A DNA stretch of 64,000 nt from Nocardioides oceani (GCF_030412965.1 NZ_JAUHJQ010000005.1:227405-291404), one strand, 5' to 3'. Shown: positions 8,330-17,275, counted from the stretch's first letter. The notes: generated by a model from the sequence alone, not told the origin. Translations and numbers: made by a program.

Positions 8330-10189
8330 GTGAAGAGACACCCCGCCTCCGCCTCCGCCGCGGCCGCCGCCCTGCTGTGCCTGCTCACCCTGCTCGTCGT
8401 GCTCGTCCCCGGACCGGCGCCGGCGGCCGAGGGCGACAGCCCGGAGATCCGTGGGAGGGCCGTCGATGCCCAGGGTGCTCCCGTGCCAGGCGCGACCGTG
8501 GCGCTGGTCGACGTGTCGGCCTCGGACCCCCTGTCCGACCCCGAACCCGGTCAGGCGTCCCACGGCGCGACCGCCGGTGAGGACGGCACCTTCGTGCTGC
8601 CCGCAGCGTCGGTCAGGAGCGACCGCTACGTCCTCGCGGTCTGTCTGAGCGGCGCCACGCAGTGGGACAGGTGCTCGAGGGACGACGGCGATCTCGAGCT
8701 CCTGCCGACGTACGTCGGGACCGACGGACCCCACTCGAACCTGCTCGCCGTGGGCGGCTACTTCGGTGGCGCCGAGTCGACGGCGCCGATTGACCTCGGC
8801 GACGTCCGCTTGGAGGAGCCGTCCGTCCTCCGCGTGGTGATGGGCTCGACAGCAGCCGAGGCCGTCTACATCACCGCACTCGGGTCGCCGAGCGGGTTCG
8901 GGCTCAGCGAGCCGGTGGTCGACGGGGTCGCCACGTTCGCATCGATCCGCCCCGGCGGCTACCAGCTCCAGGCCATCTGGCCGTTCGGCTACAGCCTCTC
9001 CGGGCACCCCACCGTCCGTGTCGGTCCGGGCGTGACCACCGTCGACCTGTCCGGCGCAGACCCCACGGTGAGCGGGACCGTCCGCGTCGACGGCGAGGCG
9101 GTGGCGGACGTTCCCGTCACGCTCGTCTACCAGAACCCGGCCCGGCCGCATGACATCTGGGCCCAGTCGCGGTACAGCATGCGCACCGACGCGGCCGGGC
9201 GCTACGCCTTCGTCGGCGTCGCACCGTCGTCGAGCCCCTACCTCGTCCGGTTCGGTCGGCAGAGCGGCCGACTGGACGACGACGGCCCCGTGCCGTACGC
9301 GCGGCAGGTGCTGGTCGAGGACCGGGACGCCGACGAGCGGTTCGACCTCGACGTACGCAGCAGCCGGCTGGGCGCCGTCACCGGCAGCGTCCCGTTCCGT
9401 GCCCCGCGGGTGCGCCTGCACGACGCGAGCGGCGCGCTGATCGGTCTCCGCGGGACGAGCGCCCCGCGCCGTCGGTTCGCCGTGCCTCGCCTGCTGCCGG
9501 GCACCTACCTGCTCGAGGCTCAGGGGGAGCCCACCGAGAGCGGCGTGACCCGCTTCGCGCACCGCAGGTTCGAGGTCCGACCGGGACGGACCACCCGCCT
9601 CGGCGTGCTGAAGGCCGCGCCGAGGACCGGGAGCGTGACGGTCCGAGCGCCTCGCGGCACGACCGTGCAGATCGAGGGCGGTGCCCCGCCCTGGGCCGAG
9701 CAGCCCCGCACCCAGCACCGCCGGGTGTCGGGCCGGCCGGTGACCTTCCGGCACCTGATCCCCGGCACCTACCGGGTGGCACTGACCTCCGACCTCTCCT
9801 CCCGCCTGCTTCCCCCGGCCCGCGAGGTCCGGGTCGGGCGGGGCGAGACGCGTGTGCGACTGCGGAGCGGGCAGCCTGCGGGGTCGCTGCGCGGCCTGCT
9901 GGTGGACGCCCGCACCGACCTGCCCTGGCCCTGGCAGGACGGGTTCGCCCACATCGTGTGCGCGGCCGCCACCGACGGCCGCGAGTACCGCGCACCGGTG
10001 GTCCGCAGCCCGGACGGGCCCCGCTTCAAGCTCGCCACGATGCGTCCGGGCCGCTACACGTGCCGGGTCGACATCTCGGCGCTGCCGTGGCACACCCTTC
10101 CGTACCACCTCACGATCGCCGAGCAGTACGACGTGCGGGGGGACGCCATCACCGAGGTGCGCATGCCCGTGGGGCTCACGAGCGGGTGA
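8330..10189 (+). CDS. Secreted protein with carboxypeptidase-regulatory-like beta-sandwich repeats
   Basis: The protein has 619 residues. Residues 1-32 are a clear signal peptide (basic MKRH, hydrophobic ALLCLLTLLVVLVPG, cleavage near APAAEG). The rest consists of repeated beta-sandwich segments of the carboxypeptidase-regulatory/CnaB type, such as IRGRAVDAQGAPVPGATVAL, SGTVRVDGEAVADVPVTL and SLRGLLVDARTDLPWPWQD. There is no LPXTG anchor, no catalytic domain and no C-terminal membrane helix. It is probably a secreted or wall-associated structural or binding protein. Its last 14 bp overlap the 3' end of the opposing ABC ATPase gene. Confidence 0.82.
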   Translation: MKRHPASASAAAAALLCLLTLLVVLVPGPAPAAEGDSPEIRGRAVDAQGAPVPGATVALVDVSASDPLSDPEPGQASHGATAGEDGTFVLPAASVRSDRYVLAVCLSGATQWDRCSRDDGDLELLPTYVGTDGPHSNLLAVGGYFGGAESTAPIDLGDVRLEEPSVLRVVMGSTAAEAVYITALGSPSGFGLSEPVVDGVATFASIRPGGYQLQAIWPFGYSLSGHPTVRVGPGVTTVDLSGADPTVSGTVRVDGEAVADVPVTLVYQNPARPHDIWAQSRYSMRTDAAGRYAFVGVAPSSSPYLVRFGRQSGRLDDDGPVPYARQVLVEDRDADERFDLDVRSSRLGAVTGSVPFRAPRVRLHDASGALIGLRGTSAPRRRFAVPRLLPGTYLLEAQGEPTESGVTRFAHRRFEVRPGRTTRLGVLKAAPRTGSVTVRAPRGTTVQIEGGAPPWAEQPRTQHRRVSGRPVTFRHLIPGTYRVALTSDLSSRLLPPAREVRVGRGETRVRLRSGQPAGSLRGLLVDARTDLPWPWQDGFAHIVCAAATDGREYRAPVVRSPDGPRFKLATMRPGRYTCRVDISALPWHTLPYHLTIAEQYDVRGDAITEVRMPVGLTSG

Positions 10190-10988
10190 CCGCCATGTGG
10201 TGCCGGCCGATCGGCAGCATGAGCGGGCGGCCCGAGACCGGGTCGGTGATGACCGAGCAGTCCAGTCCGAAGACGGCGCGGACGGTCTCCTCGGTGAGCA
10301 CCTGGTGCGGGTCGCCGGCGGCGTGCAGCCGGCCGCCGGTGAGGGCGACCAGGTGGTCGGCGTACCGCGCGGCGAGGTTGAGGTCGTGCAGCACCATGAC
10401 GATCGTCGTACCGCGGTTGCGGTTGAGGTCGGTGAGCAGGTCGAGCACCTCGACCTGGTGGCTGACGTCGAGGTACGTCGTCGGCTCGTCGAGCAGCAGC
10501 ACGTCGGTCTGCTGGGCCAGGGCCATGGCGATCCAGACCCGCTGGCGCTGACCGCCGGACAGCTCGTCGACGGGCCGGTCGGCGAGCTCGACGGTGTCGG
10601 TCGCCTCGAGCGCGGCGGCGACGGCGGCGTCGTCCTCGGTGCTCCAGCGCGACAGCAGCCCCTGGTGCGGGTTGCGGCCCCGGCCGACGAGGTCGCTGAC
10701 GGTGATCCCCTCCGGCGCGGTGGGCGCCTGGGGGAGCAGGCCGAGCGTGCGGGCGAGCTCCTTGGCCGGCAGCCTGTGCACCTGCTTGCCGTCCAGCAGC
10801 ACCTGTCCGGTGCGCGGGCGCAGCAGGCGCGACATCGAGCGCAGCAGCGTCGACTTGCCGCAGGCGTTGGCGCCGACGATCGCGGTCACCCGGCCCGGCG
10901 GCAGCACCAGGTCGAGGGAGTCGATGACGGTGCGCTCGCCGTACCCCAGCTCGAGGTCGTGGACAGTGAGGGTGTGGTCGGCGGTCAC
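10176..10988 (-). CDS. Iron-siderophore ABC transporter ATPase (FepC/FecE type)
   Basis: The protein has 270 residues and all ABC motifs: Walker A GANACGKST, Q-loop LLPQAP, signature LSGGQRQR, Walker B VLLLDEPT and switch His in VLHDLN. Length and order fit ATPases of siderophore/B12/haem importers. Its GTG overlaps the stop of the upstream permease gene by 4 bp (GTGA), completing an operon of binding protein, two permeases and ATPase. It powers uptake of ferric siderophore across the membrane. An iron box lies at the head of the operon. Confidence 0.95.
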   Translation of the reverse strand: MTADHTLTVHDLELGYGERTVIDSLDLVLPPGRVTAIVGANACGKSTLLRSMSRLLRPRTGQVLLDGKQVHRLPAKELARTLGLLPQAPTAPEGITVSDLVGRGRNPHQGLLSRWSTEDDAAVAAALEATDTVELADRPVDELSGGQRQRVWIAMALAQQTDVLLLDEPTTYLDVSHQVEVLDLLTDLNRNRGTTIVMVLHDLNLAARYADHLVALTGGRLHAAGDPHQVLTEETVRAVFGLDCSVITDPVSGRPLMLPIGRHHMAVTRS

Positions 10989-12043
10989 AGCGAGCCTCCG
11001 GCGCGGTTGGTGCGGACGATGAGGTAGACGAGGTACGGCGCGCCGAGCACGCCCGTGACGACCCCGACGGGGTAGCGGTGGTCGAACGCCAGCTGGCCGG
11101 CGAGGTCCGCGACCAGCACGAGCAGCGCCCCTACCAACGCCGACGGGACGAGCAGCGAGGCACCGGGCCCGACGATGCGCGCCGCGATCGGTCCGGCGAG
11201 GAACGCGACGAAGGCGATCGGGCCGGTCGCGGCGGTCGCGAAGGCGACGAGCCCGACGGCCGCGACGATCACGAGCACGCGGGTCTGCTCCACGCGAACG
11301 CCGAGCGCCGAGGCGGCGTCGTCGCCGAGCTGGAGCATGTCGAGGTCGCCGGCGCGCGTGAGCAGCAGCCGCCCGAGGACCACGAGGGCGAGGAGCGTCG
11401 GCAGCACGTCGTCCCAGCTCGCGCTGTTGAGGCTGCCGGTCAGCCAGCGGGTGGCCTCCTGGAGGTCCCAGGCGGCGGCCGTGCTGAGCACGTAGGCGAT
11501 GACGCTCTCGAGCATCGCGGCGATGCCGATGCCGATGAGGATCAGCCGGGTGCCGGCCACGCCGTCGCGGAAGGACAGCACGTAGATCAGCAGCGCGACG
11601 CCGAGCCCGACCACGATGGCGAGGAAGGACACCGCGGTGCCGGAGAGCCCGAAGGTGACGATGGCGACCGCGGCCGCGGCGCTCGAGCCGGCGCTGATGC
11701 CGATGATGTCGGGGCTCGCGAGCGGGTTGCGCAGCATGGTCTGGAATGTGACGCCGGCCAGGCCGAAGCAGAGCCCCGCCAGCAGGGCGAGCACGGCGCG
11801 GGGCAGGCGCAGCCGCCCGACGGTGAACGAGGCGCCCGGCACGTCCTGCCCGCCGATGACGCGGAGCACGTCGCCCGGCGGGTAGAACGTGCGACCCACC
11901 ATGAGGCTGAGGGCGAGGACGCCGACGACGAGCAGCACCAGCACGACGACGACGCCACGACGCCGGGCCGCGCGGCGGCTCCGCCCGCGCGCGACCCGCT
12001 CGAGCGTGGAGGACGCGGGACTGCTGGTGAGCGAGGCGGTCAC
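10985..12043 (-). CDS. FecCD-family siderophore permease (second subunit)
   Basis: The protein has 352 residues and about ten membrane helices. It shows the FecCD hallmarks RLPRAVLALLAGLCFGLAG and QTMLRNPLASPDIIGISAG, and the later coupling segment LGDDAASALGVRVEQTR. The GTG at 12043 follows the 4-bp overlap with the preceding permease; a longer open frame exists but runs antiparallel through that gene. It forms the channel dimer with the neighbouring permease. Confidence 0.94.
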   Translation of the reverse strand: MTASLTSSPASSTLERVARGRSRRAARRRGVVVVLVLLVVGVLALSLMVGRTFYPPGDVLRVIGGQDVPGASFTVGRLRLPRAVLALLAGLCFGLAGVTFQTMLRNPLASPDIIGISAGSSAAAAVAIVTFGLSGTAVSFLAIVVGLGVALLIYVLSFRDGVAGTRLILIGIGIAAMLESVIAYVLSTAAAWDLQEATRWLTGSLNSASWDDVLPTLLALVVLGRLLLTRAGDLDMLQLGDDAASALGVRVEQTRVLVIVAAVGLVAFATAATGPIAFVAFLAGPIAARIVGPGASLLVPSALVGALLVLVADLAGQLAFDHRYPVGVVTGVLGAPYLVYLIVRTNRAGGSL

Positions 12044-13083
12044 AGGGCGCGCACCTTCTGCCGGCGGACGACGTGGATGAAGAACGGTGCGCCGACGAGC
12101 GCGGTGATGATGCCGACGTCGATCTCGCTCGGCCGGGCCACGACGCGCCCGAGGACGTCGGCGGCGGTCAGGAGCGCGGCGCCCGTGACGGCGGAGAACG
12201 GCAGCAGCCAGCGGTGGTCGACGCCGACCAGGAGCCGGCACAGGTGCGGCACGACGAGACCGACGAACCCGATGGGGCCGGCGACGGCGGTCGCGGCGCC
12301 GCACAGCAGCACCGCGCCGACGGCGGCGGCGCCGCGCGTGAGCGCGACCCGCTCGCCGAGGCCCGCCGCCACGTCGTCGCCGAGAGCCAGCGAGTTGAGC
12401 CCGCGCGCGGAGGCGAGGCACACGAGCAGCCCGACGGCGAGGAAGGGCAGCACGAGGGTGATGGTGTCCATGGACGCCCCGCCGACGCCGCCGATCTGCC
12501 AGGACCGCACGCCGCCGGCGATGTCGTTGCGGGGCAGGACCACCGCGGTGATGAACGAGGCGAACGCCGCGGAGGTCGCCGTGCCCGCGAGCGCGAGCTT
12601 CAACGGCGTCGCCCCGCCGCGCCCGAGCGACCCCACGGCGTACACGAAGACGGCGGAGAGCGCCGCCCCGGCGATGGCGGCCCACACGAAGCTCGCGGGG
12701 GCGGTCAGCCCGAACCAGGCGATGCCGGTGATGACGGCCAGCGAGGCGCCCATGTTCACGCCGAGGATGCCGGGGTCGGCCAGCGGGTTGCGGGTCACGC
12801 CCTGCATCACCGCGCCGGCCAGCCCGAGCGCGGCGCCGACGAGCACGGCGAGGAAGGTGCGGGGGATCCGCTTCGTGACCGCCGCCCGGTCGAGCGTGTC
12901 GCTGGAGCCGCCGAGCGCCGCGAGGATGTCGTCGAGGCCGACGTCGCGCGAGCCGACGGCGACCGAGAGCGCCATCAGCCCGACCAGCACGAGCAGGCCG
13001 CCCAGCAGCCAGACGGCGCGCAGCCGCCTCGGGCGCCGCACGGCGGCGGCACCCGAGGCGGGCAGCGGGGGAGCGAGGGTCAT
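12040..13083 (-). CDS. FecCD-family siderophore permease (first subunit)
   Basis: The protein has 347 residues and about ten membrane helices. Family motifs are RIPRTFLAVLVGAALGLAG, MQGVTRNPLADPGILGVNMG, LGDDVAAGLGERVALTRG and GPIGFVGLVVPHLCR. It starts at ATG 13 bp after the binding-protein gene stop and overlaps the second permease. The pair forms the heterodimeric membrane channel of a type II ABC importer for iron-siderophore complexes. Confidence 0.94.
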   Translation of the reverse strand: MTLAPPLPASGAAAVRRPRRLRAVWLLGGLLVLVGLMALSVAVGSRDVGLDDILAALGGSSDTLDRAAVTKRIPRTFLAVLVGAALGLAGAVMQGVTRNPLADPGILGVNMGASLAVITGIAWFGLTAPASFVWAAIAGAALSAVFVYAVGSLGRGGATPLKLALAGTATSAAFASFITAVVLPRNDIAGGVRSWQIGGVGGASMDTITLVLPFLAVGLLVCLASARGLNSLALGDDVAAGLGERVALTRGAAAVGAVLLCGAATAVAGPIGFVGLVVPHLCRLLVGVDHRWLLPFSAVTGAALLTAADVLGRVVARPSEIDVGIITALVGAPFFIHVVRRQKVRAL

Positions 13084-13096
13084 GCGGGGGTGCGGG

Positions 13097-14065
13097 TCAC
13101 TCGACGCCGGCGGCCTTCGCGAGCATGCCGACGTAGTCCTCGAGGACGTAGGAGATCGACAGCGGCGTCGGGTTCGCGGCGGTGCCCAGCGGGGTGTTCG
13201 GCAGCAGCACGATCGCGTCGTTCTCCACCGCCGGCATCTTCGAGAGCAGCGGGTCGGCCTTCAGCGCCTCGACCAGCTCCTCGTCGCCGTAGGTCACGAT
13301 GACCTCGACGTCGTCGAGCTTGTCGACCTGCTCGGCGCTGAGGGTGCCGGAGAACTGGTCGGACTCCTGCGAGGCCTCCTCGATGCTCGCCGGGGTGGCC
13401 AGGCCGAGGTCGGTGAAGAACTTCGCCCGGGTGTCCTGGGTCGTGTAGTAGCTGACCTCGCTGAGGTCGCTGGTGTCGACGTGGGTGAGGAACATCGTCT
13501 TCTTGCCCTCGAGCCCGGGGTGGGCGGCGACGGCCTCGGAGATCTCGGCCTCGAGGTCGGCCACCATCTGCTCGCCCTCGTCGGCCATGCCCATGGCCTC
13601 GCTGCTCTGCAGGATCATGTCGCGCCACTCCGTCGACCACGGGGCCTCGGGGTAGGCGACGACCGGCGCGATCTCGCTGAGGGTGTCGTAGTCCTCCTGG
13701 GTGAGGCCGGAGTACGACGCCAGGATCAGGTCCGGCTCGGTGTCGGCGACCGCCTCGAAGTCGATGCCGTCGGTCTCGTCGAAGAGGACCGGCGTGTCGG
13801 CGCCGAGCTCCTCGAGCTCGTCGGCGACCCAGGGGAGCAGCCCGTCGCCGTCGTCGTCGCCGAAGTTGGCGGCGGCCATGCCCACCGGCACGACGCCGAG
13901 GGCCAGGGGCACCTCGTGGTTGGCCCAGTTGACCGCGGCGACGCGCTCGGGCGCGTCCTCGATCGTCGTGGTGCCGAGCGCGTGCTCGATGGTGATCGGG
14001 AACTCCGCCGACGACGAGCCGCTCGAGGACTCGGAGGCGGAGGGGGGACGAGAGGTGAGGCTAAC
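13097..14065 (-). CDS. Iron-siderophore substrate-binding protein, start codon and signal peptide missing
   Basis: The frame reads as the mature part of a FepB/FhuD-type binding protein that would capture ferric siderophore outside the cell: IEDAPERVAAVNWANHEVPL, then the stretch from VLFDETDGIDFEAVADTEPD through ILASYSGLTQEDYDTL, and a complete C-terminus LSISYVLEDYVGMLAK. Upstream the frame shows a Ser-rich linker (ASESSSGSSSAEF), as found after a lipobox. It then meets TAG at 14066-14068 with no ATG, GTG or TTG and no hydrophobic signal segment. The only in-frame start, GTG at 13912, is inside the conserved domain. The start given here is simply the first sense codon (GTT). Either the signal peptide has been deleted, placing the iron box against the mature sequence, or the assembly has a small deletion. 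Confidence 0.75.
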   Translation of the reverse strand, partial: VSLTSRPPSASESSSGSSSAEFPITIEHALGTTTIEDAPERVAAVNWANHEVPLALGVVPVGMAAANFGDDDGDGLLPWVADELEELGADTPVLFDETDGIDFEAVADTEPDLILASYSGLTQEDYDTLSEIAPVVAYPEAPWSTEWRDMILQSSEAMGMADEGEQMVADLEAEISEAVAAHPGLEGKKTMFLTHVDTSDLSEVSYYTTQDTRAKFFTDLGLATPASIEEASQESDQFSGTLSAEQVDKLDDVEVIVTYGDEELVEALKADPLLSKMPAVENDAIVLLPNTPLGTAANPTPLSISYVLEDYVGMLAKAAGVE

Positions 14066-14069
14066 CTAA
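14051..14069. promoter_or_regulatory. IdeR/DtxR-type iron box
   Basis: The 19 bases match 16 of 19 positions of the palindrome TTAGGTTAGGCTAACCTAA, with mismatches only in the left half. Fe(II)-loaded IdeR/DmdR binds such boxes and represses iron-uptake genes. The box sits between the siderophore importer operon (minus strand) and the siderophore-interacting flavoprotein (plus strand), so it probably controls both. Confidence 0.85.
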
Positions 14070-14097
14070 GTCCTCCGTTCGATGTCGAGGAGGGTTC

Positions 14098-14889
14098 GTG
14101 CACGGACAGGTGGAGTCGACGACGTGGGTCACTCCCGCGATGGTGCGGGTGGTCCTCGGCGGTGAGGGGCTGGCGGGGTTCGCCATGCCCGACAGCACCG
14201 ACGCCTACGTCAACCTCGCGATCGCACCCGAGGGCGCGCCGTACGGCCCGGTCTTCGAGCCGGCCGAGGTCAAGGCGGCGTACGACGCGCAGTGGTGGCC
14301 GGCGCGCCGGCGCTACACGGTGCGTGCCTGGGACGGTGAGCGGCTGACCATCGACTTCGTCGTCCACGGGGACACCGGGGCCGCGGGCCGGTGGGCGTCG
14401 AGCGCCGCCGCCGGCGACGTGCTGGTGCTCGAGGGGCCGGGGGCCGGCTACCGCCCCGACCCGGAGGCCGACTGGCACCTGTTGGTCGGCGACGAGTCGG
14501 CCCTGCCGGCGATCGCCGCCTCGCTCGAGGCCGTGCCCTGCGGCCGGCCGGTCGTGGTCCGGCTCGTCTGCGACGACGCCGCCCACGAGGTCCCGCTCAC
14601 GACGCCGGGCGACCTCGACCTGCGCTGGCTGCACCGCGCCGGCGACGACGACCCCGCGACGCTGCTGCTGCGGTCGCTCGAGGAGCTCGCGGCGCCGGCC
14701 GGGCGCGTGCACGCGTTCGTCCACGGCGAGGCCGAGGAGGTCCGCGGCATCCGCCGCCACCTGCTCGCCGACCGCGGCCTGACGCGGGCCGACATGTCGT
14801 GCTCGCCCTACTGGCGCCGGACGATGACCGACGAGGCGTGGCGGCGCGTCAAGGCCGACTTCGTCGCCGCCATGGAGGCCGACGTCTGA
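14098..14889 (+). CDS. Siderophore-interacting protein (FAD-binding ferric-siderophore reductase)
   Basis: The protein has 263 residues. The N-terminal half is the FAD-binding barrel, with RRRYTVRAWD (the RxYT flavin motif) and the HGDTGAAGRWASSAAAGD segment. The C-terminal half is the NAD(P)H-binding SIP domain (WHLLVGDESALPAIAASLEA and AFVHGEAEEVRGIRRHL). It reduces ferric siderophore in the cytoplasm to release iron. The GTG at 14098 has a strong GAGGAGGG ribosome site five bases away and follows the iron box by 28 bp. It pairs functionally with the divergent importer. Confidence 0.94.
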   Translation: MHGQVESTTWVTPAMVRVVLGGEGLAGFAMPDSTDAYVNLAIAPEGAPYGPVFEPAEVKAAYDAQWWPARRRYTVRAWDGERLTIDFVVHGDTGAAGRWASSAAAGDVLVLEGPGAGYRPDPEADWHLLVGDESALPAIAASLEAVPCGRPVVVRLVCDDAAHEVPLTTPGDLDLRWLHRAGDDDPATLLLRSLEELAAPAGRVHAFVHGEAEEVRGIRRHLLADRGLTRADMSCSPYWRRTMTDEAWRRVKADFVAAMEADV

Positions 14890-14908
14890 GCCCGCTCCGG
14901 GTGGACGA

Positions 14909-15256
14909 CTAGGCCGCCGCGGTGCCGGCGCGGCGCCGGTCGAGCAGCGCCCACAGGCGCAGGAGCACGCTCAGCACGGCCAGCACCGACACGCCGATCG
15001 CCGCCGAGGCGACCAGCGGCGCCGCCCGGTCCGCGGCGTACCCGCCCGCGTCGAGCAGGCGCGCCACCACGACCGCGGTGCCCGCGAGCGCGGCGATGAT
15101 CGCCAGCGCCATGAGCGCCTGCTGGCCGACGACGGCCCAGCGCTCGCGGCTGCTGCGGCCACGGGCGGTGAGGTAGAGCTCGCGCACCGGCATGAGGAGC
15201 GCGAGCAGCACGTAGAGCAGTCCGCCGAGGCCGGTGCCCGGGAGTCCTGCGGTCAT
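14909..15256 (-). CDS. Small membrane protein with three predicted helices
   Basis: The protein has 115 residues with hydrophobic segments at about 8-25, 45-67 and 80-105, and short basic tails. I do not recognise a family. It starts one base after the stop of the glycosyltransferase gene on the same strand, so it is translated from the same message. It may be an accessory subunit of that membrane glycosyltransferase, but this is inference from position only. Confidence 0.65.
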   Translation of the reverse strand: MTAGLPGTGLGGLLYVLLALLMPVRELYLTARGRSSRERWAVVGQQALMALAIIAALAGTAVVVARLLDAGGYAADRAAPLVASAAIGVSVLAVLSVLLRLWALLDRRRAGTAAA

Positions 15257-15257
15257 C

Positions 15258-16418
15258 TCAGTGGCCCTTCTCGTAGACGAGCAGCGGACGGCGCAGCACG
15301 ACCTCGCTCCACAGCGCGCGGAGCATGAAGACGCCGTTGACGGTGCGCAGCACCAGGAAGGCGGGGATCGACGCGAGCGCCTTGCCCACCTCGCCGCGCC
15401 GCCGCGCGGCCAGCAGGACCGGCACGAGGATGGCTGGGACGTCGACGACGTACGCCGCCAGCACCCACGGGCTCACCACGACCGCCAGCACCGGCAGCAC
15501 GAACAGGTAGACCAGCGAGGCGACGAGGGCATCGATCATCGCGACGCCGACGACGGTGCTGAGGAACGGCAGGGGGAGGATGCCGCGCCAGTGCAGCCGC
15601 ACGTTCTGCACGAACCCGTGCGACCAGCGCTTGAGCTGCTTGCCCATGAAGTCCAGGTCGTGCGGCTCGATCGGGTAGCAGACGGCCTCCGGCACGAAGC
15701 GCACCCGGTGCCCGCGCTGGTAGAAGGTCCAGGTCAGGTCCATGTCCTCGGCGCGCGTGCGCTCGGACCAGCCGCCCGCCTCGCGCAGGACCTCGGTGCG
15801 GTACGCCGAGAAGCAGCCGGACGCGATGAGCGGCTTGCCGTAGTAGTCCTGCGTGGGCTTGTAGAAGGTGAACGACAGCAGGTACTCGACGTACCGCCCG
15901 CGCTCCCAGACGCTGCTCACGTGCCGCGGGACGACGAAGCCGCAGGCGGCGGCGACCGACTCGTCCTCGGCCAGCGGCGCGAGCAGGAGCTCGATCGCGT
16001 CGGGCGCGAGCGTGGTGTCGGCGTCGATCGCCATCGTGTACGCCGTGGTGACCTGCGCGAGGGCGAGGTTCTGCGCGCCAGCCTTGGAACCGGTGTTCTG
16101 CTCCGGGCGGATCACCTCGGCCCCGGCCGCCCGGGCGAGCTCGCCGGTGCCGTCGGTGGAGCAGTCGTCGATGACGATCACCCGCGCCGGCGGCGTGGTC
16201 TGGCCGAGCACGCTGCGCACGGTGTCGGCCACGGAGGCCGCCTCGTCGTAGGCGGGGATGACGACGGTGAGGTCGTCGGCGGGGACCCGGTCCCGGCGGT
16301 GCCGGCCCGGCCGCTGCGCGGGCCGGTCCCGTCGGTCGCGGGTCAGGTCGTGGGTCAGGCCACGGGTCGGGTCGTCGGCGCGGTCGCGCTCCACGTGGGG
16401 GTGGACCGAGGTCGTCAC
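15258..16418 (-). CDS. Membrane-embedded processive family 2 glycosyltransferase
   Basis: The protein has 386 residues. A cytoplasmic GT-A domain shows VVIPAYDEAASV, the nucleotide-sugar aspartates in IDDCSTDGT and AIDADTTL (DxD), the base motif RAEDMDLTW and the QLKRW motif (Q..RW) of processive synthases such as hyaluronan, chitin and cellulose synthase. Three or four C-terminal membrane helices follow. It probably polymerises an exported polysaccharide from UDP-sugar. An in-frame GTG at 16448 lies inside a hairpin. The GTG at 16418 has AGGAG five bases upstream and is preferred. The sugar is not deducible. Confidence 0.9.
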   Translation of the reverse strand: MTTSVHPHVERDRADDPTRGLTHDLTRDRRDRPAQRPGRHRRDRVPADDLTVVIPAYDEAASVADTVRSVLGQTTPPARVIVIDDCSTDGTGELARAAGAEVIRPEQNTGSKAGAQNLALAQVTTAYTMAIDADTTLAPDAIELLLAPLAEDESVAAACGFVVPRHVSSVWERGRYVEYLLSFTFYKPTQDYYGKPLIASGCFSAYRTEVLREAGGWSERTRAEDMDLTWTFYQRGHRVRFVPEAVCYPIEPHDLDFMGKQLKRWSHGFVQNVRLHWRGILPLPFLSTVVGVAMIDALVASLVYLFVLPVLAVVVSPWVLAAYVVDVPAILVPVLLAARRRGEVGKALASIPAFLVLRTVNGVFMLRALWSEVVLRRPLLVYEKGH

Positions 16419-16442
16419 GGCGGCTCCTGTTCTGTCGTCGTG

Positions 16443-16490
16443 CCGCACCGCTGGTGCGGCGCCGGGACGGCGCGGGTGCGTGCCGTCCCG
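16443..16490 (-). terminator. Two adjacent hairpins between membrane protein and glycosyltransferase
   Basis: CCGCACC / GGTGCGG (16443-16459, loop GCT) is followed by CGGGACGGC / GCCGTCCCG (16463-16490). On the minus strand this follows the VC0807-like gene and precedes the glycosyltransferase start, so it may end the upstream message or act in the glycosyltransferase leader. Confidence 0.45.
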
Positions 16491-16546
16491 ACCACGACCT
16501 GTCGCCAGGAGGGTCCGGTGTTACATCCGGGACCGGACCGGGGGTC

Positions 16547-17275
16547 CTAGGCGCCTGAGGGCACCGGCTGGACGACGCGCTCGAGGAGGCCCTCGCGACG
16601 CGCCACCACCACGACCGCGGCGATGGTGGCGGCGACCGTCAGCCCGTTGAGGGTCGGCGCCGTGACCGTCTTGACCAGCACGAACGTGTCGAGCGGCTGG
16701 GACTCCAGCAGCCACAGCGTCCCGGCCGCCTTGGCTGCGCCGATCGCGCCCCAGAGCAGGGTCAGCCGTCGGAAGAGCCTGCGGACGCCGGGGCGCAGCG
16801 CGAGCTCGTCGTCGAGGGGGTAGAAGTCGCCGGCGAGCCGTGCGACGACCGGTCGGGCCGTCGCGAGCGAGGCCAGGAACAGCGTGGCGATCGCCGCGTC
16901 GGTGACGATCGGCTGCAGGAAGTAGAGGTAGGTGCTGTCGAGCGCGACGGAGACCAGCGTGCGCACGGTCATCACGGCGGCGGTGAGGTACAGCAGGCCG
17001 GAGGGCCGCCGGCGGGTGACCACGCGCCACGCGATCGCGCCGTAGGACCAGCCCAGGGCGGCGGCCATCGCCACCCACACGTCGGTGAGGCGGAAGCAGG
17101 TGTAGAACAGCGCGGCCGGGACCACGCAGGCGACCAGCAGGCTCACCGAGACCCGGCGCAGCACCGCGCCGAGGCGCGGCCGGACGACCGGCGGTACGCC
17201 GTCGGCGCAGTCGTCGGCCCGGTCGTCCAGCGGGGCGAGGAGCGCTTCGTCGACCGGGGCAGGGAGCTGCGGCAT
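16547..17275 (-). CDS. Multi-pass membrane protein, VC0807-like
   Basis: The protein has 242 residues. After a polar N-terminus of about 40 residues, it has about six membrane helices arranged in pairs (LLVACVVPAALFYTCF; MAAALGWSYGAIAWRVVTRR; ATLFLASLATARPVVARLAGDFYPLDDEL). The ARP..ARLAGDFYP segment between helices and the overall length resemble the uncharacterised VC0807 family. No enzyme or transporter motif is recognised. It starts 115 bp after the PAS histidine kinase on the same strand and may be co-transcribed with it. Confidence 0.7.
   Translation of the reverse strand: MPQLPAPVDEALLAPLDDRADDCADGVPPVVRPRLGAVLRRVSVSLLVACVVPAALFYTCFRLTDVWVAMAAALGWSYGAIAWRVVTRRRPSGLLYLTAAVMTVRTLVSVALDSTYLYFLQPIVTDAAIATLFLASLATARPVVARLAGDFYPLDDELALRPGVRRLFRRLTLLWGAIGAAKAAGTLWLLESQPLDTFVLVKTVTAPTLNGLTVAATIAAVVVVARREGLLERVVQPVPSGA

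Noticed and set aside
16419..16448. Earlier GTG start for the processive glycosyltransferase
   Set aside because: It lies in a hairpin without ribosome site; GTG 16418 has AGGAG at good spacing.
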